From positions 3,293,027-3,357,026 of the forward strand of contig MU839827.1 in the NCBI GenBank assembly GCA_030411725.1: a stretch of DNA of 64,000 bases, given 5' to 3'. Both the position numbers and the translations under genes were made by a program. Every line of letters begins with the position of its first letter. Position 1 is the first letter of the stretch. The stretch is from Echria macrotheca (Eukaryota; Ascomycota; Sordariomycetes; Sordariales; Schizotheciaceae). This document shows, one piece after another, positions 34,573-43,175 of the stretch. The notes below the pieces were generated by a model. It ran no database searches. It saw nothing but the letters and a program-made list of their open reading frames with translations, and was not told the DNA's origin.

Positions 34573-35399
34573 GGCGTCTGGTTGAGGGCGAAAAGAGTTC
34601 AAAGTCGGCCAAGCAATTCTTTCGTCGTTATCCGGGATATGTGTGTCGAAGAAACACTGCAGATGATGCAATTGAGCTGAAGAAAGCTCAGAAACACCAG
34701 AAGCCCTACGGCGGAGTGGTTTGGGCCCAGCGGGCAGGTGTTGGCGGCGAATCCAAGTCGGGTGGAACTGGCCTCGAAGTGATGCCAGATTGCACAGCCA
34801 GTTTCCCAGCGGCGCTGACTTTCCAGGATGAGCACAGGGGTGCAGCCTAGGCCCACCGTCACCCGGAATTTGGCATCCACACCCCACAAAATTGCTCCTA
34901 TATAGTACCCTAACCCTCACTCTCGATGCCGAGTTCGCGAACACGGTGAATTGTGAGAACGGTGAGCAGTTAATGATTCTTGGATTGTTTTCGACGCATA
35001 TTTCACAGATATTCAAGAGAACCTGCGCAACCTCATAAAGCGTCATCGTTCTGCGACGTCCGGCAGGCCTCCTGCAAACTATTTACGACGGATATCTGCG
35101 TATGCACCAAACGGGGAGGTAGCGGGGCAGTCTTGGAAGCTTCAGAACTCCCCGCGGCCATCAGCAAACCCACGTGATTCACTCTTCACATCCATCTCGA
35201 AATCAACAACACGGTTGAACGGTTTCACAAACCAGCCATTCATACCCGACCAGTCCAAAGTCAATCGTCTGTTCTACTCACTGCAAGACCGATATTCAGA
35301 AATTTCGCAACGACGACACCACAACTTTGCCTGGACCAAACTTTGTCGACCGAGCCTCCTCGGAAAGGGAACAACTTCAACAGAGCCAGAACCGGCAAC
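34573..35399. promoter_or_regulatory. bidirectional promoter SEC31 / Cyp33-type RRM gene
   Basis: An 827-bp divergent gap. ACCCTAACCCT, a telomere-repeat-like word, occurs at about 34907-34917, immediately followed by CT-rich DNA. The last 150 bases before 35400 are CA-rich on the plus strand, as expected of the leader of the RRM gene. Confidence 0.55.
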
Positions 35400-35902
35400 A
35401 TGACAGACGCAGCTCGATGGAAAGCCACAGTATTCATAGGCGGTCTAGCCACCGGGATAACGACAACGAACCTCCACGACGCCTTCATCCCCTTCGGCGA
35501 GATCGCAGACGTCTCCCTTCCCAAGAACGAGAACCCGAACTCGACTGAGGCCCATAGGGGGTTCGCCTATGTTGAGTTCGATGACGCCGAGGACGCAAAG
35601 GAGGCCATCGACAACATGCACCAGTCGGAGCTCTTTGGTCGCGTCATCACGGTCCGGGCTGCGAAACCACCCAAGAGTGCTGACTCTGGGCTTGGGAGTA
35701 AAACGGCCGTGTGGGAACAGGTAAGTCTCACGACACTGAGTGTACCAAGTGAGAAGTTCTAACAGTGGTATAGGAAGGGTGGCTTGCGGAAAACGCCGTC
35801 AGCGCGGAGGATAGAGCTGCCACGGACGAGGCTCAGAGTCGGCCTGAGGATCCCATGCAAGGCCTCGAAGGTCTTGATGTCGCGGGACCCAAACCAGAGT
35901 AA
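35400..35902 (+). CDS. stand-alone RRM protein homologous to the N-terminus of cyclophilin E (Cyp33)
   Basis: Exons 35400-35720 and 35774-35902, with a 53-nt GTAAGT...TAG intron, give 149 codons. One RRM covers about residues 8-90: RNP2 is VFIGGL (11-16) and RNP1 is RGFAYVEF. The phrases HDAFIPFGEI, EDAKEAIDNM and SELFGR match the RRM of animal PPIE/Cyp33, a spliceosome-associated cyclophilin. After KTAVWEQ the chain continues with an acidic tail and stops; there is no cyclophilin domain downstream in the 394 bp before the next gene. It is therefore a genuinely separate RNA-binding protein, presumably nuclear and spliceosomal. Spliceosomal location is inferred from homology. Confidence 0.88.
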
Positions 35903-36296
35903 ATGCTCGAATTTGTTTTTTCTTCTTCCAGCAAGGTCGTTCCTTGTAGCAATTCCTTCCATGAAGCTAGAGCTAAGCTATAGCTCTTTGGTTGGTCAAA
36001 GTGGAGGCATATGGGGGGGAAAACTGCATCTGGTATCGATACCCAAGGGAAATATTTGCATAGCTATGGCGTTTAGAGGGCAGCTCCGTTAGTCAATATA
36101 ATGATCTCTCACTCGTTGGCGTATCCGGATCCCGATCGTACACTCTCCGCCGCACACGTTCCTCTATCGGTTTGGTGCAGCCAGCTCAAGTTGATATATG
36201 AATGAACATTTCCATGTACAATGGGCCCTTCCCGCTCCTATCCATGACTTTATCCGTCCACGGTACGCCCACCCACCATTATCTGTCCGTCTTTCT
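35903..36296. other. convergent 3' regions
   Basis: A 394-bp gap between the RRM gene and the B12D-type gene, which face each other. It is T-rich near 35910-35935. No gene was seen. Confidence 0.5.
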
Positions 36297-36767
36297 CTAG
36301 TGATGCTCGGCCGCGGAGTCGGCAGCGCGATTTTGCCGCTTGAGACGGATAGTCTTGTCGACCATGAAATGACGCATGCTCGAGTAGACAGCAGCACAGA
36401 CGGCGAAGCCAACGACGACACCTATTGAGTATAAGAGTTCTGTAGTGGAAGCCGGCATTTTCGAATGGCTTACCGAGGGGGATCAACTCCGGAGGGATGT
36501 TGCGAAGGCGCCGCAGGCGTTGCGACACGGTGTGGGCTGGCGTTGTTAGTTCGCAATTGATCGGGGAAACGGTGCTCGAGAGCCCTCGCAATGGTATCGG
36601 AGCTCAATGGCGGCACATACCAGCTTGTTCCTCCTTCTGTAGCGATACAACAAACGTTAGTGTCTCTGACGCAATGAACAGCAAGGGGAGCAACAAAATC
36701 ATACCGGCACCGGCCGCATCATGCGGGCCGTCGGGCGGAACATCTGGAGGGATCGCGTGGCATACAT
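36297..36767 (-). CDS. B12D/MLRQ-family small mitochondrial inner-membrane protein
   Basis: Four exons, 36705-36767, 36621-36636, 36474-36536 and 36297-36421, give 88 codons. The second exon is only 16 nt. The N-terminus (MYATRSLQMFRPTARMMRPVP) is rich in Arg, Met and Ser without acidic residues, a mitochondrial presequence. Then comes a helix HTVSQRLRRLRNIPPELIPLG, one membrane segment (GVVVGFAVCAAVYSSM) and a basic tail with a final His pair. This is the NADH-ubiquinone reductase MLRQ-subunit-like (NDUFA4/B12D) layout. All four splice junctions keep frame with GT...AG ends. Whether it belongs to complex I, complex IV or supercomplexes cannot be told from sequence. It is transcribed divergently from COX12. 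Confidence 0.82.
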
Positions 36768-37171
36768 GGTGACCGAGGTTGCGGAGTGGAGAGGTTGAGC
36801 TGGACTGAGGGTTTGGAGGTTCGATCCCGTCGGACGAGAGGCACACAAGCAGAGGGCGAGGGAGAGTGAGCTTCTGGTGCAATTCCGGAACGGTTGATGG
36901 AGCTCTCGGTTGTTGGCTGCTGCACGGCCCCCATTTGCATCAGCCCACCCACCCACACACACACGCAACGCCAATCATTGAATGCCTCAGGCCACAACGA
37001 CAGCGCCAAAAAGCTCAGACCCGTGTCATAGGCCCGGGAACATGCTGCAGCTCCCACCTCATCTCAGCAGCAGCTCTCGCAAACACCACTTCCCAAGCCA
37101 AACACCCGCCCACGAGCCATTGAGCCGCCACCAGCACCCACCGCCGCCTTTGAGACCCGGATCTGCCCAAC
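36768..37171. promoter_or_regulatory. bidirectional promoter B12D-type gene / COX12
   Basis: A 404-bp divergent gap shared by two nuclear genes for small respiratory-chain-type proteins. A CA-repeat (36950-36967) and CA/CT-rich leader sequence precede COX12. A GGTTCGATCCC word at about 36820 is not part of a tRNA. Confidence 0.55.
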
Positions 37172-37859
37172 ATGTCGGACGACGAGCGCGTTACCAAGCC
37201 TTTCAAGTTCGTCACAGGTACGGAGACCCGGCTTCTTTGGCTTGCAAAATTCCCTCGGCTTCCCGGGCAAGGGAATGAATGATGGCCTGATCCGGCCAGA
37301 CACCAAACAATTGGATTGCAATTGCTGACTCTTCGCGCAGCTGGTATGCAAAAACATCTCCGTTTGACTTTCTAGAGCTATTTCGAATCGCCCAGCGTTG
37401 TTTTTTGTCGGAGCCGGATGGGAATATAGGAGCGAGGGAAGGGTGAGGGACTGACACATGAACGAACGAACGACATTGCTGCATCATGCGAAACGAGCTT
37501 GGAAGGCGATTCATTGTCAACAATATCTGACTGCCGCGATTCTAGGTGTCGATGCCCGCTTCCCGAACACCAATCAGACCAAGCACTGCTGGCAAAACTA
37601 CGTCGACTACCACAAGTGCATTCTTGCCAAGGGCGAGGACTTCGCCCCGTGCCGCCAGGTCAGCCGTTGTGATGTTGATGCTGAGAGGTTACAATGACTG
37701 ATGAATGGTAGTTCTGGCTTGCGTACCGGTCTCTTTGCCCCAGCGGTTGGTATCAACGGTGGGATGAGCAGAGAGGTACGAGCATCAGAACTTGGGCAAC
37801 AACGAGCAACACTGACAGATATCGCAGAATCTGGGAACTTCCCCGCTCGCCTGGAGTAG
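37172..37859 (+). CDS. COX12: cytochrome c oxidase subunit 6b (Cox12)
   Basis: Four exons, 37172-37217, 37546-37658, 37712-37775 and 37828-37859, give 84 codons. Cox12 is an intermembrane-space subunit of complex IV. The twin-Cys motif is complete: CWQNYVDYHKC (CX9C) and CRQFWLAYRSLC (CX10C), which form two disulfides through the Mia40 pathway, so no cleavable presequence is expected and none is seen. The flanking text VDARFPNTNQTKHCW and CPSGWYQRWDEQR is invariant in the family. Intron 1 is 328 nt, far longer than the other two (about 52 nt each). The end ESGNFPARLE matches the usual fungal C-terminus in length. Confidence 0.95.
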
Positions 37860-38188
37860 ACAGATGCCATGGTGAAGGTGATGGCGCCGAGCTGGGTCGG
37901 GAAGATTCACTCGAAACTGTATTAGATTCATCAGTAGTCGTGGGAATGCACATAGAGAAGTCGGGTGTTCATGCATCATTCAATACAGTGATCCTAATAC
38001 ACGACGCTCTGGAGATCCTGTATATCTCGGAAACCAGGACATTGCCGGTATCATAGCACATGTGAAAACCTCCCAAACGCCAAACCCCTGCCAAATCCCA
38101 TGACACAAGCCCATCCACGTACATCCGTACCAAACGCCATATTGCCCATATCCCTCCCAATTCACAGCGCAACCGCTGCCAGTGAGAT
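37860..38188. other. convergent 3' regions
   Basis: A 329-bp gap between COX12 and SDE2, which face each other. No gene or repeat was recognised. Confidence 0.5.
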
Positions 38189-39067
38189 TCACTTGTCCGA
38201 CTTCCCATCTTCGCTCTCCTCATCCGAGCTCATGAACTCGTCCTCCTCATCAAACCCGAAAAAGGTCCTGGATTTCGCCTGGTTCTTTGCTGCCGGTGCT
38301 GCCGGTTCCGGTTCTGAAGGTGGCGTGCTCGACCCTGAGCTAGTGCCGCTCTGCTCCTCCTGAGTAGCATCGTTACTCCTCTCGGTTGACGTCGAGCCGT
38401 GCGATGTGCTCAGCAGGTTGTCCTTGAAATTGCCCGCCTTGATCGCGGCCAGCACGGCCTCGCGGGTGCGCTCGTTCGTCTCCTCCTTGTCCTCCACCCA
38501 CTTGCCGTTGAGCGTGCCCTTTGCGCTCGTGCCGTTCCGTATCTCGTCTTGTTTCTTCTCGGTGATGTCGACGATCTCTTGCCACCGCTGTCGTCGCTTC
38601 TCCTTCTCCTTGCGGTCCATCTCGGGTTTGATGGCGAGGTACTCCGCCAACGCTTTTGCTTCGGTAACTGTGCGCAGTCGTCGTCCGTCCAGATTGCGGC
38701 TCGATCCGTTGTCCTCGCCTTGGTTCTTCTTGCGTTTTGATGACATGCGCCCGCCGGCAGCACGGAGCTGTGATCCGAAACCGCCCTTGCCACCGCAGAG
38801 GGGGACGGAGAGTCGGAGGGAGAGGAAATCATCTTCCGGGTTTGATAGGAGGGAAGAGATTGGCGTGGCGGATTGTTGCGGAGGGAGGTGCCGGCTTGAG
38901 AGCGTTGTGAGGATCAGACGTGTAGTGTTATTTTCTGGGAGGCGACTGTCGAGTTCTGAACGGAGCTCGGAGATTGTGGTTGATGGAGAGAGCGCAAGAG
39001 ACAGAGTGGGCGGAAGTCCTGTACCGCCGAAGCTGGTAACGAGGATGTTGATTTTGCTTGGTGTCAT
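38189..39067 (-). CDS. SDE2: splicing regulator Sde2 with ubiquitin-like leader
   Basis: A single exon of 292 codons. Sde2 is made as a ubiquitin-fold precursor; cleavage after a di-Gly releases a C-terminal fragment beginning with Lys that enters spliceosomes and aids splicing of selected introns. Here residues 1-93 are the ubiquitin-like domain ending LCGG, and the product would begin KGGFGSQLRAAGGRMS, the hallmark of the family. The Sde2-C part continues with RNLDGRRLRTVTEAKALAEYL and a charged helix (KEKEKRRQRWQEIVDI). The C-terminus is acidic (DEEDEFMSSDEES). The start is the ATG at 39065-39067, just before a typical beta strand (KINILVTSF). Confidence 0.92.
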   Translation of the reverse strand: MTPSKINILVTSFGGTGLPPTLSLALSPSTTISELRSELDSRLPENNTTRLILTTLSSRHLPPQQSATPISSLLSNPEDDFLSLRLSVPLCGGKGGFGSQLRAAGGRMSSKRKKNQGEDNGSSRNLDGRRLRTVTEAKALAEYLAIKPEMDRKEKEKRRQRWQEIVDITEKKQDEIRNGTSAKGTLNGKWVEDKEETNERTREAVLAAIKAGNFKDNLLSTSHGSTSTERSNDATQEEQSGTSSGSSTPPSEPEPAAPAAKNQAKSRTFFGFDEEDEFMSSDEESEDGKSDK

Positions 39068-39596
39068 GTTGAAATCCTGTCGAATGTGTGTTCGCAGTAC
39101 AATGGCGATGTCTGGGACCGGATGGGGTGGTTAAGGCCTTCTTCGATATATCGTAAGGCGCCGGGTCCTGACTATTTGTTGCGAAGTTTGCGGTCGCAAA
39201 TGTATCAAGTGATGGATTTATTCTCTTCGCAGATTTTTGCAGGGAAAGCAAGAGAGAGAGATTGAGCGAAGGTCGAGCCTGTTTGAATGTGAAGTCAAGA
39301 GTCACCTTCTGGGCTAGAGAAGGCCGGCCGTAAGAAGGTCGCATGTGGAGGACGCCAAAAGCGGCCGGGAACCTAACCAGCCACAGCTCCCCACAAAAGG
39401 CAACATGCCAAGCCACAAGTTAAAATATGGCTGTGCAGCCCCGCAATTTTTCCCAACCCTACTACGGGGTAATCGAATTTCGGCCGCCGCAAGCCCACAA
39501 ATCACCTTGATCTTGAATTTTGAGCTCTTGCCCTCCAACGCCGGCACTTTCACAGATCAACACCCTCAGCAGTGTCGACGCCGCCAAACCGCCAAG
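39068..39596. promoter_or_regulatory. bidirectional promoter SDE2 / RPS10
   Basis: A 529-bp divergent gap. AACCCTA at 39455-39461, preceded by a T-run (39447-39451), sits about 140 bp upstream of the S10 ATG. The telobox word AACCCTA is a known element of ribosomal protein gene promoters. The leader next to the S10 ATG is C-rich. Confidence 0.55.
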
Positions 39597-40485
39597 ATGC
39601 TTATCCCCAAGGCTGATCGCAAGGCGATCCACGAGGTATGTCGCGGAAATCCGTTATTTTGCGCCTCCAACCCTCCAGAATTGCTCCTTAATCCCCCTGG
39701 TTGCTGCACTCCAGAACGCAAAGGCAGACCCGCTAACATTCTTCATAGTACCTCTTCCGTGAGGGCGTCATGGTCGCGGCTAAGAAGTAGGTTCACACCG
39801 ATTTTCGAGCAAAATTTGCCCTACCGATTTCCCCAATTCATTCGAAACCCCACGTTCCACCGACCGAGATGTGAAATATCTACAATCTTCTCGTTTCCCG
39901 ACTTACATACATACATCCATACATACATGCGTTTCCCTCGCGAGCAGCAGCAGCGAGCGCCGATTTGCTAACGTGTGCAATTTTTGTTACCTTGCAGCTA
40001 CGAGACGACCCACGAAACCGGCATTCGCAACCTCTATGTCATCAAGGCCCTCCAGTCCCTGACGTCGCGCGGCTACGTCAAGACGCAGTTCTCGTGGCAA
40101 TACTACTACTACACCCTCACCCCCGAGGGTCTCGACTACCTCCGCGAGTGGCTCCACCTCCCCGCCGAGATCGTCCCGGCTACGCACATCAAGCAGCAGC
40201 GGTCGCATGCCCCGCCCCGTGGCATGATGGGCGAGGAGCGCGGCGAGCGGAGAGGGTTCGGCGGCCGCGGCCGTGGCGGTGACCGTGGTGACCGGGAGGG
40301 TGGCTACAGACGCCGTGAGGGCGGTGAGGGCGGCAAGGAGGGCGGCGCCCCTGGCGAGTTTGCTCCTCAGTTGTAAGTTTGGACTGTTGAGCTGGAAGGT
40401 TTCATACCTGCTAACTCTGCAATTTCACAGCCGCGGTGGTTTCGGTCGTGGCCGTGGTGGCCGTGGAGATGCTCCTCCGGCGTAA
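39597..40485 (+). CDS. RPS10: 40S ribosomal protein S10 (eS10)
   Basis: Four exons, 39597-39635, 39749-39786, 39998-40372 and 40431-40485, give 168 codons. eS10 lies in the head of the small ribosomal subunit near the mRNA entry channel. The start MLIPKADRKAIHEYLFREGVMVAAKK and the core IRNLYVIKALQSLTSRGYVKTQFSW then YYYTLTPEGLDYLREWL are family-defining. The C-terminus is an Arg/Gly-rich tail (RGFGGRGRGG, FGRGRGGRGD), a probable arginine-methylation target. Two introns lie within the first 26 codons (113 and 211 nt), longer than most here, a common arrangement in fungal ribosomal protein genes. Confidence 0.96.
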
Positions 40486-41186
40486 AGACGCAGGCGGGTT
40501 GTCTCTTGCTTCTCTTTGGTTGCCAGCGGAAATCGGGAACGGTATGGAACAGCATGGTATGACATGTACTCTAAACAAGAGTAAAAGGGTCGACCACATA
40601 TGCGCCTACTCGCCACGACCGTGAGTGGTTTGCGTGAGGAGTTTGGTGGTTAGAGATCATTCGGAAAACTTCTGCATCAGGGTCATCTCTTTACGGTCAA
40701 TACGATTTTTCACGGCACTATGCGTGTGTTCTACGTGAAGCGGGCTGAGCTGCGAGAGACACGTTGTGATGAGAGAGGCAGAGAGTTAATGATACCATGA
40801 TGAATCGGCTAGATCCGAAATGGGCAAGGTGACATGTCGTGTGAAGTCCAACATGCTGGGTATCAGATAGGGTCTGGTAACACGTTGGACCTGGAGTTCA
40901 ATATCGCCAAGAGTCACTTCTGTCCCATCTGCTTGGCCTCTGGGAACGGGCACCGTATGATCACAAAATCTGTCACGAATCTTAGTTGCAAGTCACTCAG
41001 TGGAAGGCTTACCGATATTGTACTGGAGAGCCATGGACGTGTCAGCAGGGCAAAAGCAGTAAAAAAACCGATGGTAATTGATCAAGAAAAAAACGAGGGT
41101 GGGAAGCACCTTTGATAAGAAGCCATCCATCATCCATCCAAGTACCCATCCCGTGTCGGCAATCCAGACTTCGGTCCAGTAGGTAC
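40486..41186. other. convergent 3' regions, 0.7 kb
   Basis: Between S10 and SNU66, which face each other. No gene was seen; short frames have no domain. Confidence 0.5.
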
Positions 41187-43175
41187 TCAGGCAAGCCGGA
41201 CACCAGCTTCCTTGCGCTTCTTACCCTGGTGCGAGGCGGCGGTGCTTATACCGACATTCTGACTAGCATCGAGCATGCTCTGGGCCATGCGCCGCTTCTC
41301 CTCGGCCAGCTTCTTGAGCCGCTTGTCCGTCTTGCCCTTGCCGCTGCCCTTGCCGTGGAACTGGTGCGAGAGCTCCTTGAAGGCCTCCTTGGCGTCGAGG
41401 CTGCGGCCGTCGGCGTCGATGTAGCGCAGCTCGACGTTGGGCCGGTACCCCTCGCGGAACAGCTGGTCCATGACGCGGGCCTGGTGCTGGTCGCGCATCG
41501 TGTTCTGCTGCCGGGCGAGCTCCTCGCGCTCGCGGATCGAGAGCCGATCATGCCTGCCGCTGGCCCGGTCCCGCTCGCGCTGCTGCTTGGCTTCCTCGTC
41601 GAAGAGAGACATGCGTCGGTTCAGCTCGGCCAGGAAGCGCTGTTTCTGGCGGAACTTCTCGTTCTGCTCGGCGCCGTTCTGGTCTTCGAGGAGATGTCTG
41701 TCCCTCAGCAGGGCGAGCGTCGCGCCCATGCCTTCGCTTACTGTCTTTTCCTCGTCGACGCCTGCTACCGGCACATCGGCAAGTGGTGATGTGCCACGGT
41801 CAAGCGATGCCCCCGCCGCCCCAGCGTCCACCATCTCCTCATCCTCATCCGAGGAGTCCTCCATCGCCGTGACTGCTTCCTTTGGTCCGGGCTTTGGCGC
41901 TTTGCGTTCTTCCTCCCGCTCCGCGCGCAAGGCGTCAACGAACTCGCTAATTTCGTCGATAACGATCCCTTTGTCAATTTCTCCTTCTGACTCGGGACCT
42001 TGACTGGCTTCTTCCCGAAGCTGCCTAGCTATATCTTCAGGTCTGGTTATTTTTCGTTTCTTTAGTGCCTGTTTTCTTTGCAACGCCAAAGAAGCCTGCA
42101 GGTCTTCGTCATCCACAAAATCTTCGTCGACGATCCTCCTTTTCTTGGTGTATGTCACTGGTGCTGGGTCTAGTTCCATTTGCTGATTCGCATCATCGGC
42201 CTGATCCCCAGGGAAGAGTGCATCGTCATCTTCAGCCTTACGCCGTGATGATTTGGACTTCTTCTTCTTTGGCTTCTTAACTTTGATCTCGGAAGCGTCC
42301 ATATAGTCGGAGACCGGAGCCGGTGCATCTTCTGTTTGTTCCGCTGTTAGTATGAATGCAGCAATACCATCAGCAGGGAACGACATACCCAAAAGGTCGA
42401 GATCAACCTGCTGCCTATGTTTTTGAATGGGGCCATCCAGGATGTCAGCGATTTCCGAGGATGTCGTGGCAGAACCAAGAGTGAAGACTTTCTTTTTCTT
42501 TCCGTGGATCTCTTCGTCGTACTGGGACAATATGCCGTGCTCCCCGGTGTCGTCGATATCGTTTGGATCGTAGAGGGGTTTCTTTTTCTTCAGGTCCTGC
42601 TTCTCTCGTAGCTTTTCCTGCTCGCGCAACGACAGGTTCTCTAGCTCATCGCCTTCATCTTCGTTTTCGAGCACGCCCGTGTCCTTCAGGGTCAGAACCT
42701 GGTCGTCGCCACCAAGGAACTCGGCCATGTCGTGCGCGACCTTCACATCTCGCAGATCGGCGGCAGTGTGTTCGGCGACTCTGGCGGCCTCCTTCTCCTT
42801 CTCTGCCTCCAGCTGCCTTGCGGCTTCTATTTTCTTTTGGCGCTTCTTCTGGCTCTTCAACCACGACTTGGCGTCTAGCTCATCATCGCCAACGAGATCC
42901 GCGATGCCCTTGCCTTCCAGGACAGCATTCCGCTGGGCCATCTCGCGGGCCTTCATCACCGCGGCTTTCCTTTCATCGCGCTTTCGCCTGGATTCCTCAG
43001 CCGACTGCGCTTTCTTGTAGTTGTCGTAGCCGGCGGCTTCGCGTGTCTCGAGGGTGCTTCCAGCGTCGGGATCGGGTGTCGGCTCTTTGGGTGGAGGCGC
43101 TCCCGGGACAGGCAAGGGCTTCATGCCCATTGCCTTCCGGAGCTTGTTGATCTCCTCTATCGATGCAGCATCCAT
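41187..43175 (-). CDS. SNU66: tri-snRNP protein Snu66 (SART1 family)
   Basis: A single exon of 662 codons from the ATG at 43173-43175. Snu66/SART1 is a U4/U6.U5 tri-snRNP component needed for spliceosome activation. The N-terminal SIEEINKLRKAMGMKPLPV (residues 5-23) matches the Hub1-interaction (HIND) element that binds the ubiquitin-like protein Hub1. Further family landmarks are SWLKSQKKRQKKIEAARQLE, AEFLGGDDQVLTLKDTGVL, the YDPNDID segment, and near the C-terminus EGYRPNVELRYIDADGR then KEAFKELSHQFHGKGSGKGK. The middle is charged with long helices and acidic patches. The promoter carries GATAAGATAAG and GGTGCCCCAC. Confidence 0.93.
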   Translation of the reverse strand: MDAASIEEINKLRKAMGMKPLPVPGAPPPKEPTPDPDAGSTLETREAAGYDNYKKAQSAEESRRKRDERKAAVMKAREMAQRNAVLEGKGIADLVGDDELDAKSWLKSQKKRQKKIEAARQLEAEKEKEAARVAEHTAADLRDVKVAHDMAEFLGGDDQVLTLKDTGVLENEDEGDELENLSLREQEKLREKQDLKKKKPLYDPNDIDDTGEHGILSQYDEEIHGKKKKVFTLGSATTSSEIADILDGPIQKHRQQVDLDLLGMSFPADGIAAFILTAEQTEDAPAPVSDYMDASEIKVKKPKKKKSKSSRRKAEDDDALFPGDQADDANQQMELDPAPVTYTKKRRIVDEDFVDDEDLQASLALQRKQALKKRKITRPEDIARQLREEASQGPESEGEIDKGIVIDEISEFVDALRAEREEERKAPKPGPKEAVTAMEDSSDEDEEMVDAGAAGASLDRGTSPLADVPVAGVDEEKTVSEGMGATLALLRDRHLLEDQNGAEQNEKFRQKQRFLAELNRRMSLFDEEAKQQRERDRASGRHDRLSIREREELARQQNTMRDQHQARVMDQLFREGYRPNVELRYIDADGRSLDAKEAFKELSHQFHGKGSGKGKTDKRLKKLAEEKRRMAQSMLDASQNVGISTAASHQGKKRKEAGVRLA

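Noticed and set aside
36810..36835. T-arm-like GGTTCGATCCC word suggesting a tRNA
   Set aside because: No D-arm, anticodon stem or acceptor stem can be paired in the 70 bases upstream.
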